DNA from: Ligilactobacillus sp. WC1T17
GTDB lineage: Bacteria; Bacillota; Bacilli; Lactobacillales; Lactobacillaceae
DNA length: 64,000 bases
Reading direction: 5' to 3'
Assembly: GCA_900110005.1 (NCBI GenBank)
Contig: FOCC01000002.1
Location: forward strand, 1 to 64,000
Position 1 is the stretch's first letter. The number at the start of each line of letters is the position of its first letter. Both the position numbers and the translations under genes were made by a program. The notes below the pieces were generated by a model. The model worked only from the letters and a program-made list of their open reading frames with translations. It searched no databases and had not been told where the DNA came from. This document shows, in pieces, positions 7,314 through 14,840 of the stretch.

Positions 7314-9153
7314 TGTTGAACCAGTCGAGAACGTCCTGTTCCGTCATCAAGTCAACTTGATTGCTCTTGTCGTTTGCTATACCGAAATCCTCGAAATGAT
7401 ACATCGCCTGGTACATTGCGTCTATTATTGCGTCAACAACGTCAATCTTGAGCGTTGCCTTCGCCTTGTCAACCTGTATTCCGACCTTGTCTTTGTACAG
7501 TTGTGCATTTATCAGTGCTTTCTCCATGATTTTGTCATCAAAACGGGTCAGTGATCCTTCAACAAACAGTTTCTGCAGAAACTTCGTCGGGTCCTTCAGT
7601 TCGCCTGTTCTCTGACGTACTGCCTGTAGTGGATAACTGGTGTTATACTCCAGACGTTTGATAAATTCATTGACACCCATCGCATCATATCCGAAGAACA
7701 CGACCTTCAGCCGGTGCTCGGAAACAAAATCAACGAGCCAGTTAAAGACCTGCTCAGTGCTGATAAGCCCCTGTTCATGAGCCGTGATTGTACAGTAGCC
7801 CTTCTTAGCCAGTTCCCTGTAGGCGATACCGTCCTGTTTCTCCTTGGCCTCGATAGAGCCGGCCCTTTGCCATGGTATGAACGAGTGTTGCATGACATGC
7901 CACTTGCGCCCCGTCTTGTCAGCGTAAGGAATGACGAAGGCCAGAGCGGTGTTGTCGGACGACATGGAGTAGTCAAACCCCAAGTACGCGTCCATTCCGT
8001 CATAGTCGAATTTGTCAATGACTGCACTTTCGATGTCGCTGAGTTTTAAGAAACTGTTTGCTGCTTCTTGAAGCCACAAATTAAGATTTTTATTCTGAAA
8101 ATCCGAGATGGTGCCGGACAGCATGTCACTGTCGCGCTTGTCTCTGAGACCTGCTAACAGTACATCATGTTGGTCTGGCAATTGCAGCAAAGGATTTGAC
8201 TTAACCCAAGTCTCATCTTTGAAAGTCTCGTCTAAGTCATCTTGAGCCCATATTAAGCCTAAATAGCTGTCCGCATCACGATTCCAATCTTGCTCCATCG
8301 CCTGTTGCAACATCTTCTGATCTTCATGGAAAGGAACACTTGGATCAGGATATGATGTCGATATCTGAATAAACTGTTTATTCTTGATTTTAACTTGTCC
8401 CGAGATAATTTTTGAAACTTTGTCACGCGATTTTACTTCACCAATTTCGTCAACGATAGCTGTAGTAAAGTGAAAAGAATCGAACTGTCCAGACTCAAAC
8501 GAGATGGCTCTCAGAACGTTATTCGTCCTTTTTTCGATTGTTTGATCAGACTGCGTTGACAGCTCCGTCTCGTCAGCTAAAGATTTAAAAGGTTCGGTAA
8601 CTGCTATCTGACGCAGCATAGACTTAATGTAGCCATACAACTTGTTAGTTTGCTTAAAATTAATCGAAGCAACCAGATAATCCTGGTTGGACAATCCAAG
8701 GCTTTCTATCAGATACGAATAGCACATTAAAATAGCCATCAAATACGTTTTTCCTTGTCCACGAGCAACAGAAACGATCGCTCGCGTAAATCTCTTGCCT
8801 CCTTCCCGATTCCGCCAGCCAAAAAGCATTGAAAAAATAAACTTCTGCCAGTCCATAAGTTTAGTAGGCTCTCCTGTGTCAACATTTGGACAAATAGAAG
8901 CAAACTTCAACAGCTTTTCCGATTCGTGAATATCATAAGTATATGGAAAATCAGCTTGACCTTGTCTCTGTAAGTCTCTCAAGTGACGAAATGCAGCAAG
9001 TTTAATGAGGTATCCTGTTGTTATTTTTCCGTCAAGCACATCAAATGCATACACTGTACCAGGGTCCGTGTATTTTCTTCGCTCTTGATTAAAATCGAGT
9101 TTCTCATACATACCAATCACATCGTGCGATTGCACAAGGTCTATTTTCTGCAT
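7291..9153 (-). CDS. Terminase large subunit
   Basis: 620-residue DNA-packaging ATPase/nuclease of the HK97-like (TerL) type. The ATPase Walker A is VARGQGKTYL (about residue 130), Walker B is TAIVDEIGE, and the C-terminal RNase H-like nuclease domain begins with the acidic motif YLGFDYSMSSDNTA (about 390), with later DVVDAIIDAM. Full length for the family. It follows the small subunit by 17 bp and precedes the DUF1056 and portal genes. Together these drive cleavage at cos (or pac) and filling of the head. Confidence 0.96.
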   Translation of the reverse strand: MQKIDLVQSHDVIGMYEKLDFNQERRKYTDPGTVYAFDVLDGKITTGYLIKLAAFRHLRDLQRQGQADFPYTYDIHESEKLLKFASICPNVDTGEPTKLMDWQKFIFSMLFGWRNREGGKRFTRAIVSVARGQGKTYLMAILMCYSYLIESLGLSNQDYLVASINFKQTNKLYGYIKSMLRQIAVTEPFKSLADETELSTQSDQTIEKRTNNVLRAISFESGQFDSFHFTTAIVDEIGEVKSRDKVSKIISGQVKIKNKQFIQISTSYPDPSVPFHEDQKMLQQAMEQDWNRDADSYLGLIWAQDDLDETFKDETWVKSNPLLQLPDQHDVLLAGLRDKRDSDMLSGTISDFQNKNLNLWLQEAANSFLKLSDIESAVIDKFDYDGMDAYLGFDYSMSSDNTALAFVIPYADKTGRKWHVMQHSFIPWQRAGSIEAKEKQDGIAYRELAKKGYCTITAHEQGLISTEQVFNWLVDFVSEHRLKVVFFGYDAMGVNEFIKRLEYNTSYPLQAVRQRTGELKDPTKFLQKLFVEGSLTRFDDKIMEKALINAQLYKDKVGIQVDKAKATLKIDVVDAIIDAMYQAMYHFEDFGIANDKSNQVDLMTEQDVLDWFNSEDSDTI

Positions 9154-9170
9154 TTTATCACCTCCTTAAC

Positions 9171-9629
9171 TTATTTAAAGAAATTCTTCAGCTCATCTGT
9201 AGCCGATTTATCGGTTTTAGCAGCAATCGTCATTAATTCTTGTCTGGATTTAGGTGACAATCCAAGCTGAGCACCAATTGTGTTAAGCTGGTTGCTTGCA
9301 TCCTTCATAGTCATGACAGCAGGATTCTTCCTAAATCCCGCAAACTCCTTGCCAATGATTTCCCCCATCTGATCTTGAAGAGTCTTGTACATAGGCGTTT
9401 GGATGCCATTTTCCTTGATATCCTCATAGGCAACCCTGTAAATCTCATACTGTGTGCAATACTGCTCAACCAAACTGGTATCTACTCTTTCAACACGTCC
9501 GGTTGCTTCGAGAAACGGCACAATCTTACGCCAGCATTCCTTGGCCAGAACCCCCAGATAACTAGGCGGAGTTCTGGAAACTTTGCCGTCATTCTGCAGA
9601 TAATATGGCTTAGTTGCCACAACTTTCAC
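9171..9629 (-). CDS. Terminase small subunit, P27 family
   Basis: 152-residue P27-type small terminase, which recognises the packaging site. The family signature is present: PPSYLGVLAKECWRKIVPFLEATGRVERVDTSLVEQYCTQYEIYRVAYEDIKENGIQ, then the TMKDASNQLNTIGAQLGLSPKSRQELM segment near the C-terminus. Located directly upstream of the large subunit and downstream of a GC-rich gap and an HNH gene, an arrangement common in cos-type siphoviruses. Confidence 0.93.
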   Translation of the reverse strand: MKVVATKPYYLQNDGKVSRTPPSYLGVLAKECWRKIVPFLEATGRVERVDTSLVEQYCTQYEIYRVAYEDIKENGIQTPMYKTLQDQMGEIIGKEFAGFRKNPAVMTMKDASNQLNTIGAQLGLSPKSRQELMTIAAKTDKSATDELKNFFK

Positions 9630-9780
9630 CTCTCTTTCTTCGGGATAGCCCCCCTTTTTAAAAATTTAAAAAAATTCGCGCGACGTAAGACGTGGGCACT
9701 GTGTGTAGCTCTTCTCACGGCGCATGAGGGCGGGGGGATTAACAAATAAAACAGATTGAGTGTAATCATACTCGCAATGA
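9630..9780. other. Non-coding gap between HNH and small terminase, possible cos region
   Basis: A 151-bp gap with no ORF. It has a GC-rich core (GGCGCATGAGGGCGGGGGG near 9720-9737), an AT run (9658-9675) and the palindrome TCGCGCGA (about 9677-9684). HNH-linked packaging modules commonly carry their cos site here. The overhang cannot be identified by eye. Confidence 0.4.
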
Positions 9781-10317
9781 TTAGGAATGCTTAGAAAGCC
9801 TATCACGGCTTTTCAGCAACTCCCGTAATAACTTCAAATCCGTCACCTTGCCGACCTGCTTCAATTCATTCTGCGAACCAGTCCCGTAATAGTCCCGTTC
9901 CCATCTGCTTTTGGTCATATGACAGTTTCTACAGCATGCTGTAAGGTTGTCTGTATCAGTCATCATGCTCTTGTCATACTCAATCGGCACGATATGGTCA
10001 ACGATTCCTGCGTTGAATGCTCCACAGTATCCACATACATAATGATCTCGTTCAAGTACATAGTGTCTCAATGAACGCCATTGTCTTGTATGATAGAATT
10101 TATTCTGCTCTGCCTTGACATCATCCCTCACACGCGTTGTCCGGTTGTACTCCCGGTTATGTCTTTTGGCATGCATCTCATTTCTGACGCCCCACTGGTT
10201 CCGCCTGGCTAGATATTCTGCTTCATACTGACTATGCTCGTTACAGTAATGATCAGGGTATGCTACCATCGCATGACAACCAGTATAACGACAACGTCTG
10301 TATCTACCCATCGTCAA
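9781..10317 (-). CDS. HNH endonuclease of the packaging module
   Basis: 178-residue HNH nuclease. The zinc/HNH core is CGYCGAFNAGIVDHIVPIEYD...NLTACCRNCHMTKSRWE, with two CxxC pairs, the catalytic H of DHIVP and the later Asn/His. The N-terminal part also holds a small zinc-knuckle-like stretch (RRCRYTGCHAMVAYPDHYCNEH). HNH proteins next to terminase genes assist terminase cleavage at cos. Overlaps the preceding ORF by 14 nt. A second HNH gene lies at 13376-13723. Confidence 0.9.
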   Translation of the reverse strand: MTMGRYRRCRYTGCHAMVAYPDHYCNEHSQYEAEYLARRNQWGVRNEMHAKRHNREYNRTTRVRDDVKAEQNKFYHTRQWRSLRHYVLERDHYVCGYCGAFNAGIVDHIVPIEYDKSMMTDTDNLTACCRNCHMTKSRWERDYYGTGSQNELKQVGKVTDLKLLRELLKSRDRLSKHS

Positions 10318-10591
10318 TCACACTTTCAAGATATACAAGCATTGTTTTGGAATCAACCTCATACCGTTGCTTTAATGATTTAAGCCCTTCTGCAACGAGT
10401 TCAAACACCTCATCGCCCGTCATTCCATCTGTGGCGCCACCGCCACCGAAGATGTCATAAACAGGCTTGTCACACCCAAAGTTCTGCTTTATTATTTCAA
10501 CAATCTTTTTAGACACCTTTTTCTTACTTCCGATGTAAGGCAATCCGATAGGCTTTCCTTTTCTGACTTTCTTCTCGTCTAACTTCAGCAA
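10304..10591 (-). pseudogene. Fusion of a Dam-type methylase N-terminus to a short phage protein C-terminus
   Basis: 95-residue ORF starting at TTG 10591, which follows AGGAGG by 7 nt. Residues about 12-48 match the start of D12-class DNA adenine methylases: LPYIGSKKKVSKKIVEIIKQNF then VYDIFGGGGA, the SAM-binding motif I with F-x-GGGGA. The methylase then stops abruptly; the next residues (TDGMTGDEVFELVAEGLKSL and on) are an unrelated short helical segment that runs into the HNH gene. The catalytic DPPY and the rest of the enzyme (normally 250 or more residues) are absent. Best explained by an internal deletion that fused two genes in frame. Unlikely to be an active methylase. Confidence 0.68.
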
Positions 10592-10620
10592 GTTCTCCCT
10601 CCTTTTTTTGAGCATAAGAA

Positions 10621-10651
10621 AAGCACCTAACCTCAAATTGGTTAAGTGCTT
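10621..10651 (-). terminator. Hairpin after the zinc-ribbon gene
   Basis: Twelve-base arms AAGCACTTAACC and GGTTAGGTGCTT (minus strand) with a 7-nt loop and one mismatch, followed only by a weak TTTTCTT run. It may act as a weak terminator or transcript-stabilising stem. Confidence 0.45.
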
Positions 10652-10852
10652 CTATTTAATCGGCTCACCCTTAGCATAAGCCTCTTTAGCTTCTGCTAAC
10701 GTCATTTTATTGGGACCGCCATCGATATTCGTTTCGCCTGTATTTTCCCAATTGCATTCACAGACGTCGAACAATTGAACTAGTCTTCCACAAACAGGGC
10801 AATGGATACATTCTTCTCCATCAACCATTATGATCTCTGTCGTAGTTTTCAT
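10652..10852 (-). CDS. Small zinc-ribbon-like phage protein
   Basis: 66-residue protein with a four-cysteine pattern CIHCPVCGRLVQLFDVCEC (CxxC...CxC; likely one zinc site), then a charged helix MTLAEAKEAYAKGEPIK. No specific function recognised. It overlaps the end of the minor head protein gene by 32 nt, so it is probably translated from the same late transcript. Confidence 0.6.
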   Translation of the reverse strand: MKTTTEIIMVDGEECIHCPVCGRLVQLFDVCECNWENTGETNIDGGPNKMTLAEAKEAYAKGEPIK

Positions 10853-12038
10853 TGTAGTATTCTTCTCCTTTTTCTGGTCTCAGCATTGTATTGATTCTGA
10901 TTTTACCACCAGCGGTGACATTCCCGATAGCCATGATATTGTTCTTTTTATCATATCTTACTCTCCGACCTTCCTCGGTTTCGTAACCGACAGTAGCATC
11001 ATCAACTGGTTGTGACAACAGACTTGCAGCAGCTTTCTGGTAATCTTCCTTGGTCATATTTTGTACAAATTCTTTAGCATGTTTCTCAAAATGCCCATTT
11101 AAAGATTTTTCGCTTGGAAACTTAGCTTCACTCCAAACGACACGGTCTTTTAACTCCTTGTATCTTTCAACGTCATTATACTTCAAATCTTGAAATTCAG
11201 CCAACGAAATGGGTGATTTTTCTACCCCTAAAACATCAACGATTTTCCTGTATTCCAGAATATCGCTTTTCCTGTTGTTATCACGAATATCAATATTCAT
11301 TTTACGTCGCCGTTCAAGTTCAGACCGATCTGACCTGTACCACTTCTTTGACCATGAATTTTGTCTTCTGCCAGTCTTTGGATCATATTCAATAGTGCAT
11401 CGGCATCGTTGATGGCGGTGATAGAAATCCTCGGGAACATGCGGATAGTTGTATGTCCCCGATAAGTTTTCGCACCACTCGCAGCAACGGCCAAAAGTGC
11501 GTCGCTCAATAGTCGGATTGAGCCCGGCACTATACTGGAATTCAGCATTGATTTTGATAGTATCATCAATAACTGCCTGCGTAAAATTGACCACCGGCTC
11601 ATCAAGGATCCATTTCACTTTATTAAAGTCATCTTCAGAAGATAATCGATCGATAAAACCATCAATCCTGTCTTGAATCAAGACAGGCTTTTTTGCGTTC
11701 AAACCGATTTTTGCTTTTTTGTTTAAATCAGACTGCACTTTGACCGCATAATCAGCAACCACTTTGTAACTGTTGACTAAAACTGGCTCCAACAAACGCT
11801 TTGCGATGTTGTAATACATTTTGCCATCAGGTAATCGATCCGCCGTCACTACCGATTTCAGCACTCGCACGAGCATTTCACCAACTTCAATTGCAAAATT
11901 GTTTGCGGTAGAATAGGTTGCCTTTTTGGCTTTCAATTTTTTAAAAGCATCTTCAACGACCTTGCTTTTTCCAAATTCAGCTTCAAATTTCTCCTGAATT
12001 TCTTTAAGCAGGCCTGGCAAAACATCATTATTCATCAC
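10821..12038 (-). CDS. Minor head protein (SPP1 gp7-like) with a nuclease-like C-terminal domain
   Basis: 405-residue phage minor head protein. Residues about 1-240 are helical and include the family's cysteine-rich signature (FGRCCEWCENLSGTYNYPHVPEDFYHRHQRCRCTIEYDPKTGRRQ), as in SPP1 gp7-type proteins that bind the portal. Residues about 290-405 form a separate domain with HFEKHAKEF, a TKEDYQKAA helix and a beta pattern RRVRYDKKNNIMAIGNVTAGGKIRINTMLRP ending in a YYNE box. This resembles the BECR/PBECR class of phage-carried RNase-like domains, seen fused to such head proteins. The domain call is from pattern only. It overlaps the portal gene by 11 nt. Confidence 0.78.
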   Translation of the reverse strand: MMNNDVLPGLLKEIQEKFEAEFGKSKVVEDAFKKLKAKKATYSTANNFAIEVGEMLVRVLKSVVTADRLPDGKMYYNIAKRLLEPVLVNSYKVVADYAVKVQSDLNKKAKIGLNAKKPVLIQDRIDGFIDRLSSEDDFNKVKWILDEPVVNFTQAVIDDTIKINAEFQYSAGLNPTIERRTFGRCCEWCENLSGTYNYPHVPEDFYHRHQRCRCTIEYDPKTGRRQNSWSKKWYRSDRSELERRRKMNIDIRDNNRKSDILEYRKIVDVLGVEKSPISLAEFQDLKYNDVERYKELKDRVVWSEAKFPSEKSLNGHFEKHAKEFVQNMTKEDYQKAAASLLSQPVDDATVGYETEEGRRVRYDKKNNIMAIGNVTAGGKIRINTMLRPEKGEEYYNENYDRDHNG

Positions 12039-13296
12039 TCACCGCCTCGCTTTCAGCAGGCACAGCAGAAGGATTGCCGGCTACACCGGTCAAATCGCGG
12101 ATTGTTTCGCCGGTCACATAGCCCGGCAACGCTTGATTGAGTTTGATTGCGCCATCACCAATCAACGTCAGCGTGTTTGCATCAGCTTCAAACAATGGCT
12201 CCCATTTAACCGTAGTATTGACAAATTGCTTGCGCAGATAATGGAACCCGTCTCTCAAGCAAGCTGATACGTAAGCTACGTTAAGCAATCCACTGCCAAA
12301 TGATCGTTGCGCTTTTCTGCCAGCCAACCTTAAGTTTTCGTGGCTTGCTTTGATTGCTTCAACCGAAGCCGGATTGTCGGACGCAAAGCCCAAATCGTCC
12401 AAGGTCAATCCCATTTCGCCCGCAAATCCGGCAGCTGCGGTTTTAAGTTGTTCGGTAAAAGGCGACATACTAGCGGTAGTAAACTGACCAACTACCGGAT
12501 GACCACCCTCATCATCTTTATCGATTCTGAGCAAAGACGAAACGGTTGCTTTCCAAGTATCCATCTGCTCGGCATCCGGGTCCATACCTAGAATGTATTT
12601 TTGTGGATAACTATAGAACTCGGCGGTGATGTCAGCCCGTTCAAGCGTGCGTTTAGCGTACAACTGATAGTACATACCCGACCGTGTGATTCGACTGCGA
12701 CCAAACGGGCGAACTGCATCAGGCCTGTGGATAACCGGAACGAGCAATGGCACGCCAACCGGATTAGCGATGCTATACGGTTTGCCGCCCTTAGGATAGT
12801 ACCATGTTTCGTCAGAAGTAAAATACGCTTCCAAAACAGGCGAATCGGTATCATTGTCACGTTGCAAAACCGCATAGCCTTCAGTCAGCAAGCCTGTAAT
12901 TGGATCAATAACACCCGTTGCGTTGCTTGCTTCAATAACTTGCAGGCGGACCGAATCGTCTGCGCTCGAAATATAAACGAAGCAGCAGGAACCAATTAGT
13001 GCGGACAGAACCGCGCTGTCAAAAAAGACATCGGGATTATTCTGTTTGAAAATATCATTGACGTTAAAATCGTCGTTACAAAATTCACGAAAAACCAATC
13101 TATCAGCCAGGCTGTCAACTCCCTTTGCATTCCAACCCAAGACAGCACGGTATCTGTCACGAATTTGTGGCGGAATGGTCAAACCGACTGGCGGGTCATA
13201 GTGTTTCATCGCATACTGCTTGTACCTCATCAAAACACGTGACCGGACCGTTGCCAGCTTGCGCTTGAGGTAAGCAATGCCCTTTAATTCACTCAA
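12028..13296 (-). CDS. Second portal protein, SPP1 gp6-like
   Basis: About 422-residue portal of the SPP1/A118 type, unrelated in sequence to the HK97-type portal at 5968-7098. Characteristic parts: RYRAVLGWNAKGVDSLADRLVFREF, then the stretch AVLSALIGSCCFVYIS, the VIEASNATGVIDPITG segment, and the stem region LTLDDLGFASDNPASVEAIKASHENLRLAGRKAQRSFG. The start at TTG 13296 is chosen because AAAGGAG lies 9 nt upstream; longer readings run through a GC-rich non-coding stretch. No terminase gene precedes it: an HNH gene is directly upstream, so this looks like a leftover head module. Confidence 0.86.
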   Translation of the reverse strand: MSELKGIAYLKRKLATVRSRVLMRYKQYAMKHYDPPVGLTIPPQIRDRYRAVLGWNAKGVDSLADRLVFREFCNDDFNVNDIFKQNNPDVFFDSAVLSALIGSCCFVYISSADDSVRLQVIEASNATGVIDPITGLLTEGYAVLQRDNDTDSPVLEAYFTSDETWYYPKGGKPYSIANPVGVPLLVPVIHRPDAVRPFGRSRITRSGMYYQLYAKRTLERADITAEFYSYPQKYILGMDPDAEQMDTWKATVSSLLRIDKDDEGGHPVVGQFTTASMSPFTEQLKTAAAGFAGEMGLTLDDLGFASDNPASVEAIKASHENLRLAGRKAQRSFGSGLLNVAYVSACLRDGFHYLRKQFVNTTVKWEPLFEADANTLTLIGDGAIKLNQALPGYVTGETIRDLTGVAGNPSAVPAESEAVSDE

Positions 13297-13375
13297 TTTA
13301 TCTACTCCTTTCATGTCGCGCGAGAAAAAATGTACAGTGACGGCGGGAAACTCCGCGTGATGCGCGGGTAGGGGG
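13297..13375. other. GC-rich junction between second HNH gene and second portal gene
   Basis: A 79-bp gap with GGGGGTTATCCCCCC (about 13370-13384, reaching into the HNH end), a GC-rich middle and TCGCGCGA (about 13316-13323). The same order, G/C run then T-run then TCGCGCGA, occurs in the gap at 9630-9780, so this may be a second cos-like region and the point where small and large terminase genes were lost. Confidence 0.4.
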
Positions 13376-13723
13376 TTATCCCCCCTCTCTGTATTCCGCC
13401 CAGTTGATTGACTGAGGAAGATTGCGATTGCCAATCACTTGAGCCTTGTGTTTGAACCCGTCAGCGTAAAGCTTGTCAGACTTCCGCCGGTTGCACGTCC
13501 AATGTGCCAGTTGCAGATTGTCTATGCTTGACGGATGCCCACCCTTGCTGATTGGTACGATGTGATCAACAACTGGTGACATCGGATCAGGCGGCTTTAA
13601 TGATTTGTCAATCGGCATACCACAAATCCCGCACGTATTCTGCGTCATCAACAAGCGCTTCTTGTTCTTCTCAAATGCTGTCCTATGTTGCCCTTGCCTG
13701 TCCGCTCTGACCATACTGACCAC
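13376..13723 (-). CDS. Second HNH endonuclease
   Basis: 115-residue HNH nuclease with CGICGMPIDKSLKPPDPMSPVVDHIVPISKGGHPSSIDNLQLAHWTCNRRKSDK: two CxxC/CN pairs, catalytic H in DHIVP and the conserved Asn-Leu-Gln-x-x-H. It is shorter than and distinct from the HNH protein at 9781-10317. It is the first gene after the late-control region and would normally be followed by terminase genes, but here a portal follows. Confidence 0.9.
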   Translation of the reverse strand: MVSMVRADRQGQHRTAFEKNKKRLLMTQNTCGICGMPIDKSLKPPDPMSPVVDHIVPISKGGHPSSIDNLQLAHWTCNRRKSDKLYADGFKHKAQVIGNRNLPQSINWAEYREGG

Positions 13724-13784
13724 CTCCCATGGGGATTAAAAAAACATAGGGGGGATGCTGAAAACCGTATCGACCCCAAGACAT

Positions 13785-13819
13785 AAAAAAAGCAAGGTAA
13801 CAGGGGGACTGTTCCTTGC
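13785..13819 (-). terminator. Strong intrinsic terminator just after the late promoter-like element
   Basis: On the minus strand GCAAGGAACAG pairs with CTGTTACCTTGC (one bulged A) around a 5-nt loop, followed by seven T. It lies only about 11 nt beyond the expected start of a transcript from the -10 at 13838-13843, and before the HNH gene. Confidence 0.75.
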
Positions 13820-13837
13820 CTTCTTTTCAACGATACT

Positions 13838-13846
13838 ATAATAGCA
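13838..13846 (-). promoter_or_regulatory. Extended -10 element, candidate late promoter
   Basis: Minus-strand TGCTATTAT, a TGn-TATNNT extended -10. No consensus -35 is visible at 17 bp; that position is instead where a row of 11-bp repeats begins, as expected of an activator-dependent promoter. Confidence 0.5.
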
Positions 13847-13862
13847 TGGTTCAATGGTTACT

Positions 13863-13906
13863 ATCAGTACACTGTTTGTATACTCTTTGTACACTGTTTG
13901 TATACT
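13863..13906 (-). repeat. Four tandem 11-bp repeats, candidate late-activator binding sites
   Basis: Minus-strand units AGTATACAAAC, AGTGTACAAAG, AGTATACAAAC and AGTGTACTGAT lie head to tail with exactly 11-bp spacing, close to one helical turn. They fall between the stop codon of the ArpU/RinA-like regulator gene and an extended -10. Confidence 0.8.
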
Positions 13907-13914
13907 GTTGGTTA

Positions 13915-14331
13915 CTACACCACGATGACTGACTGTACCCCCTGTACATACAGTTTAGTAACATAGCTGCGACTGTATCCGATGTCATCTGCGATGTATT
14001 CCAAGGATTGAGCGCTGATGAAATAACGGTCCAATACCAGTGCCTGCTTCTGATTATCCAATGCATCGATGCATCGTGTAATGTCTGTCCTGTCCTGACG
14101 TGCATACTTGAGAAGCGTATTGATTTTATCTTCCAACTCTTCCCTTTGAATAAGCTTGTCTGTCAGCGTTATTTTGACCGATGATTTAGGTTCACTGCTC
14201 ATGGTCGGAGACTTGAGCACGATAAGATCACTGTCAATCTGTGCCAGTTTATCTTCCAGCCGCTGAATTTTTTCCATCTTCTTTCGATACTGAAAAAGAT
14301 ATGCTTTATTTGCCTTGAAGATATCTTCCAA
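13915..14331 (-). CDS. Late gene regulator, ArpU/RinA/DUF1492-like
   Basis: 138-residue protein with an N-terminal coiled coil (KANKAYLFQYRKKMEKIQRLEDKLAQIDSDL) and a C-terminal sigma-70 region 4-like helix-turn-helix (LDRYFISAQSLEYIADDIGYSRSYVTKLYVQGVQSV). This is the layout of the ArpU/RinA/DUF1492 regulators that sit at the end of phage early operons and switch on packaging and structural genes. The four 11-bp repeats and a promoter-like element lie directly after its stop codon, supporting that role. Confidence 0.82.
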   Translation of the reverse strand: MEDIFKANKAYLFQYRKKMEKIQRLEDKLAQIDSDLIVLKSPTMSSEPKSSVKITLTDKLIQREELEDKINTLLKYARQDRTDITRCIDALDNQKQALVLDRYFISAQSLEYIADDIGYSRSYVTKLYVQGVQSVIVV

Positions 14332-14405
14332 GCAATATCACTCCATTCTAAATAGTTTTGAGCCTGATTATACCAGTTACCCTTAAAATCGCTTAGAAAG
14401 CCATT

Positions 14406-14591
14406 TTAGAGCGATTCAATCGTAAGCACGTCGTTAGCGTTGATATAAAGGTCAGGCCTTGTAGTATCGTTGAACACAGTCCAGATGCCGACAAACCCTT
14501 TTTTAATCTCAAAGTCACATGCTTCGACCTCCGAAACATCCTCTATAAGACCACGATTGTCCCATATCCTATATTTGATTCTGTATTCCAT
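14406..14591 (-). CDS. Small hypothetical phage protein
   Basis: 61-residue beta-rich protein (MEYRIKYRIWDNRGLIEDVSEVEACDFEIKKGFVGIWTVFND and a final NDVLTIESL), acidic. A GGAGGAAAAAA ribosome-binding site precedes the ATG. I do not recognise a family; similar small proteins are common between replication genes and the late regulator in lactobacillus phages. A 74-bp gap before the late regulator holds nothing obvious. Confidence 0.6.
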   Translation of the reverse strand: MEYRIKYRIWDNRGLIEDVSEVEACDFEIKKGFVGIWTVFNDTTRPDLYINANDVLTIESL

Positions 14592-14614
14592 TTTTTTCCT
14601 CCTTGGCTTTTTTG

Positions 14615-14743
14615 TTAGGCTTCTACACTTACTTTTCTAACTTCTAACTCTGCTAACTGCTCAGCCTCTTCCCAATTCGTAGCTTTGACTAGCATATTAG
14701 TCCAGATGCCGTTAAGTTCAACGTAAACTAAATAATCCTTCAC
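14615..14743 (-). CDS. Tiny phage protein of 42 residues
   Basis: GTG-started ORF at 14743 with GGAGAGGAAAG upstream. The product begins MKDYLVYVELNGIWTNMLVKA and continues with an acidic helix (TNWEEAEQLAELEVRKVSVEA), a plausible small folded protein resembling a beta hairpin plus helix. It overlaps the neighbouring 40-residue ORF by 26 nt in another frame. Function unknown. Confidence 0.55.
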   Translation of the reverse strand: MKDYLVYVELNGIWTNMLVKATNWEEAEQLAELEVRKVSVEA

Positions 14744-14840
14744 TTTCTCTTTCCTCTCCAAAACTTGTAATAAACCCAGCAACCCAAGCCAAGTAAGTTA
14801 GCAACAGTAAGAATTTTGCTACTAGTTGTTTAAATTTCAT
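14718..14840 (-). CDS. Tiny membrane protein of 40 residues
   Basis: ATG 14840 overlaps the methyltransferase stop as ATGA, and GGAG lies 13 nt upstream. The product has one hydrophobic helix (LVAKFLLLLTYLAWVAGFI) and a short charged tail. Such one-helix proteins are common in phage early operons. Function unknown; coding status rests on the coupled start and the hydrophobic profile. Confidence 0.48.
   Translation of the reverse strand: MKFKQLVAKFLLLLTYLAWVAGFITSFGEERESEGLFSLR

Noticed and set aside
12028-13434. Longer portal start at 13434
   Set aside because: The extra 46 residues come from the GC-rich gap and the end of the HNH gene; a ribosome-binding site supports TTG 13296.
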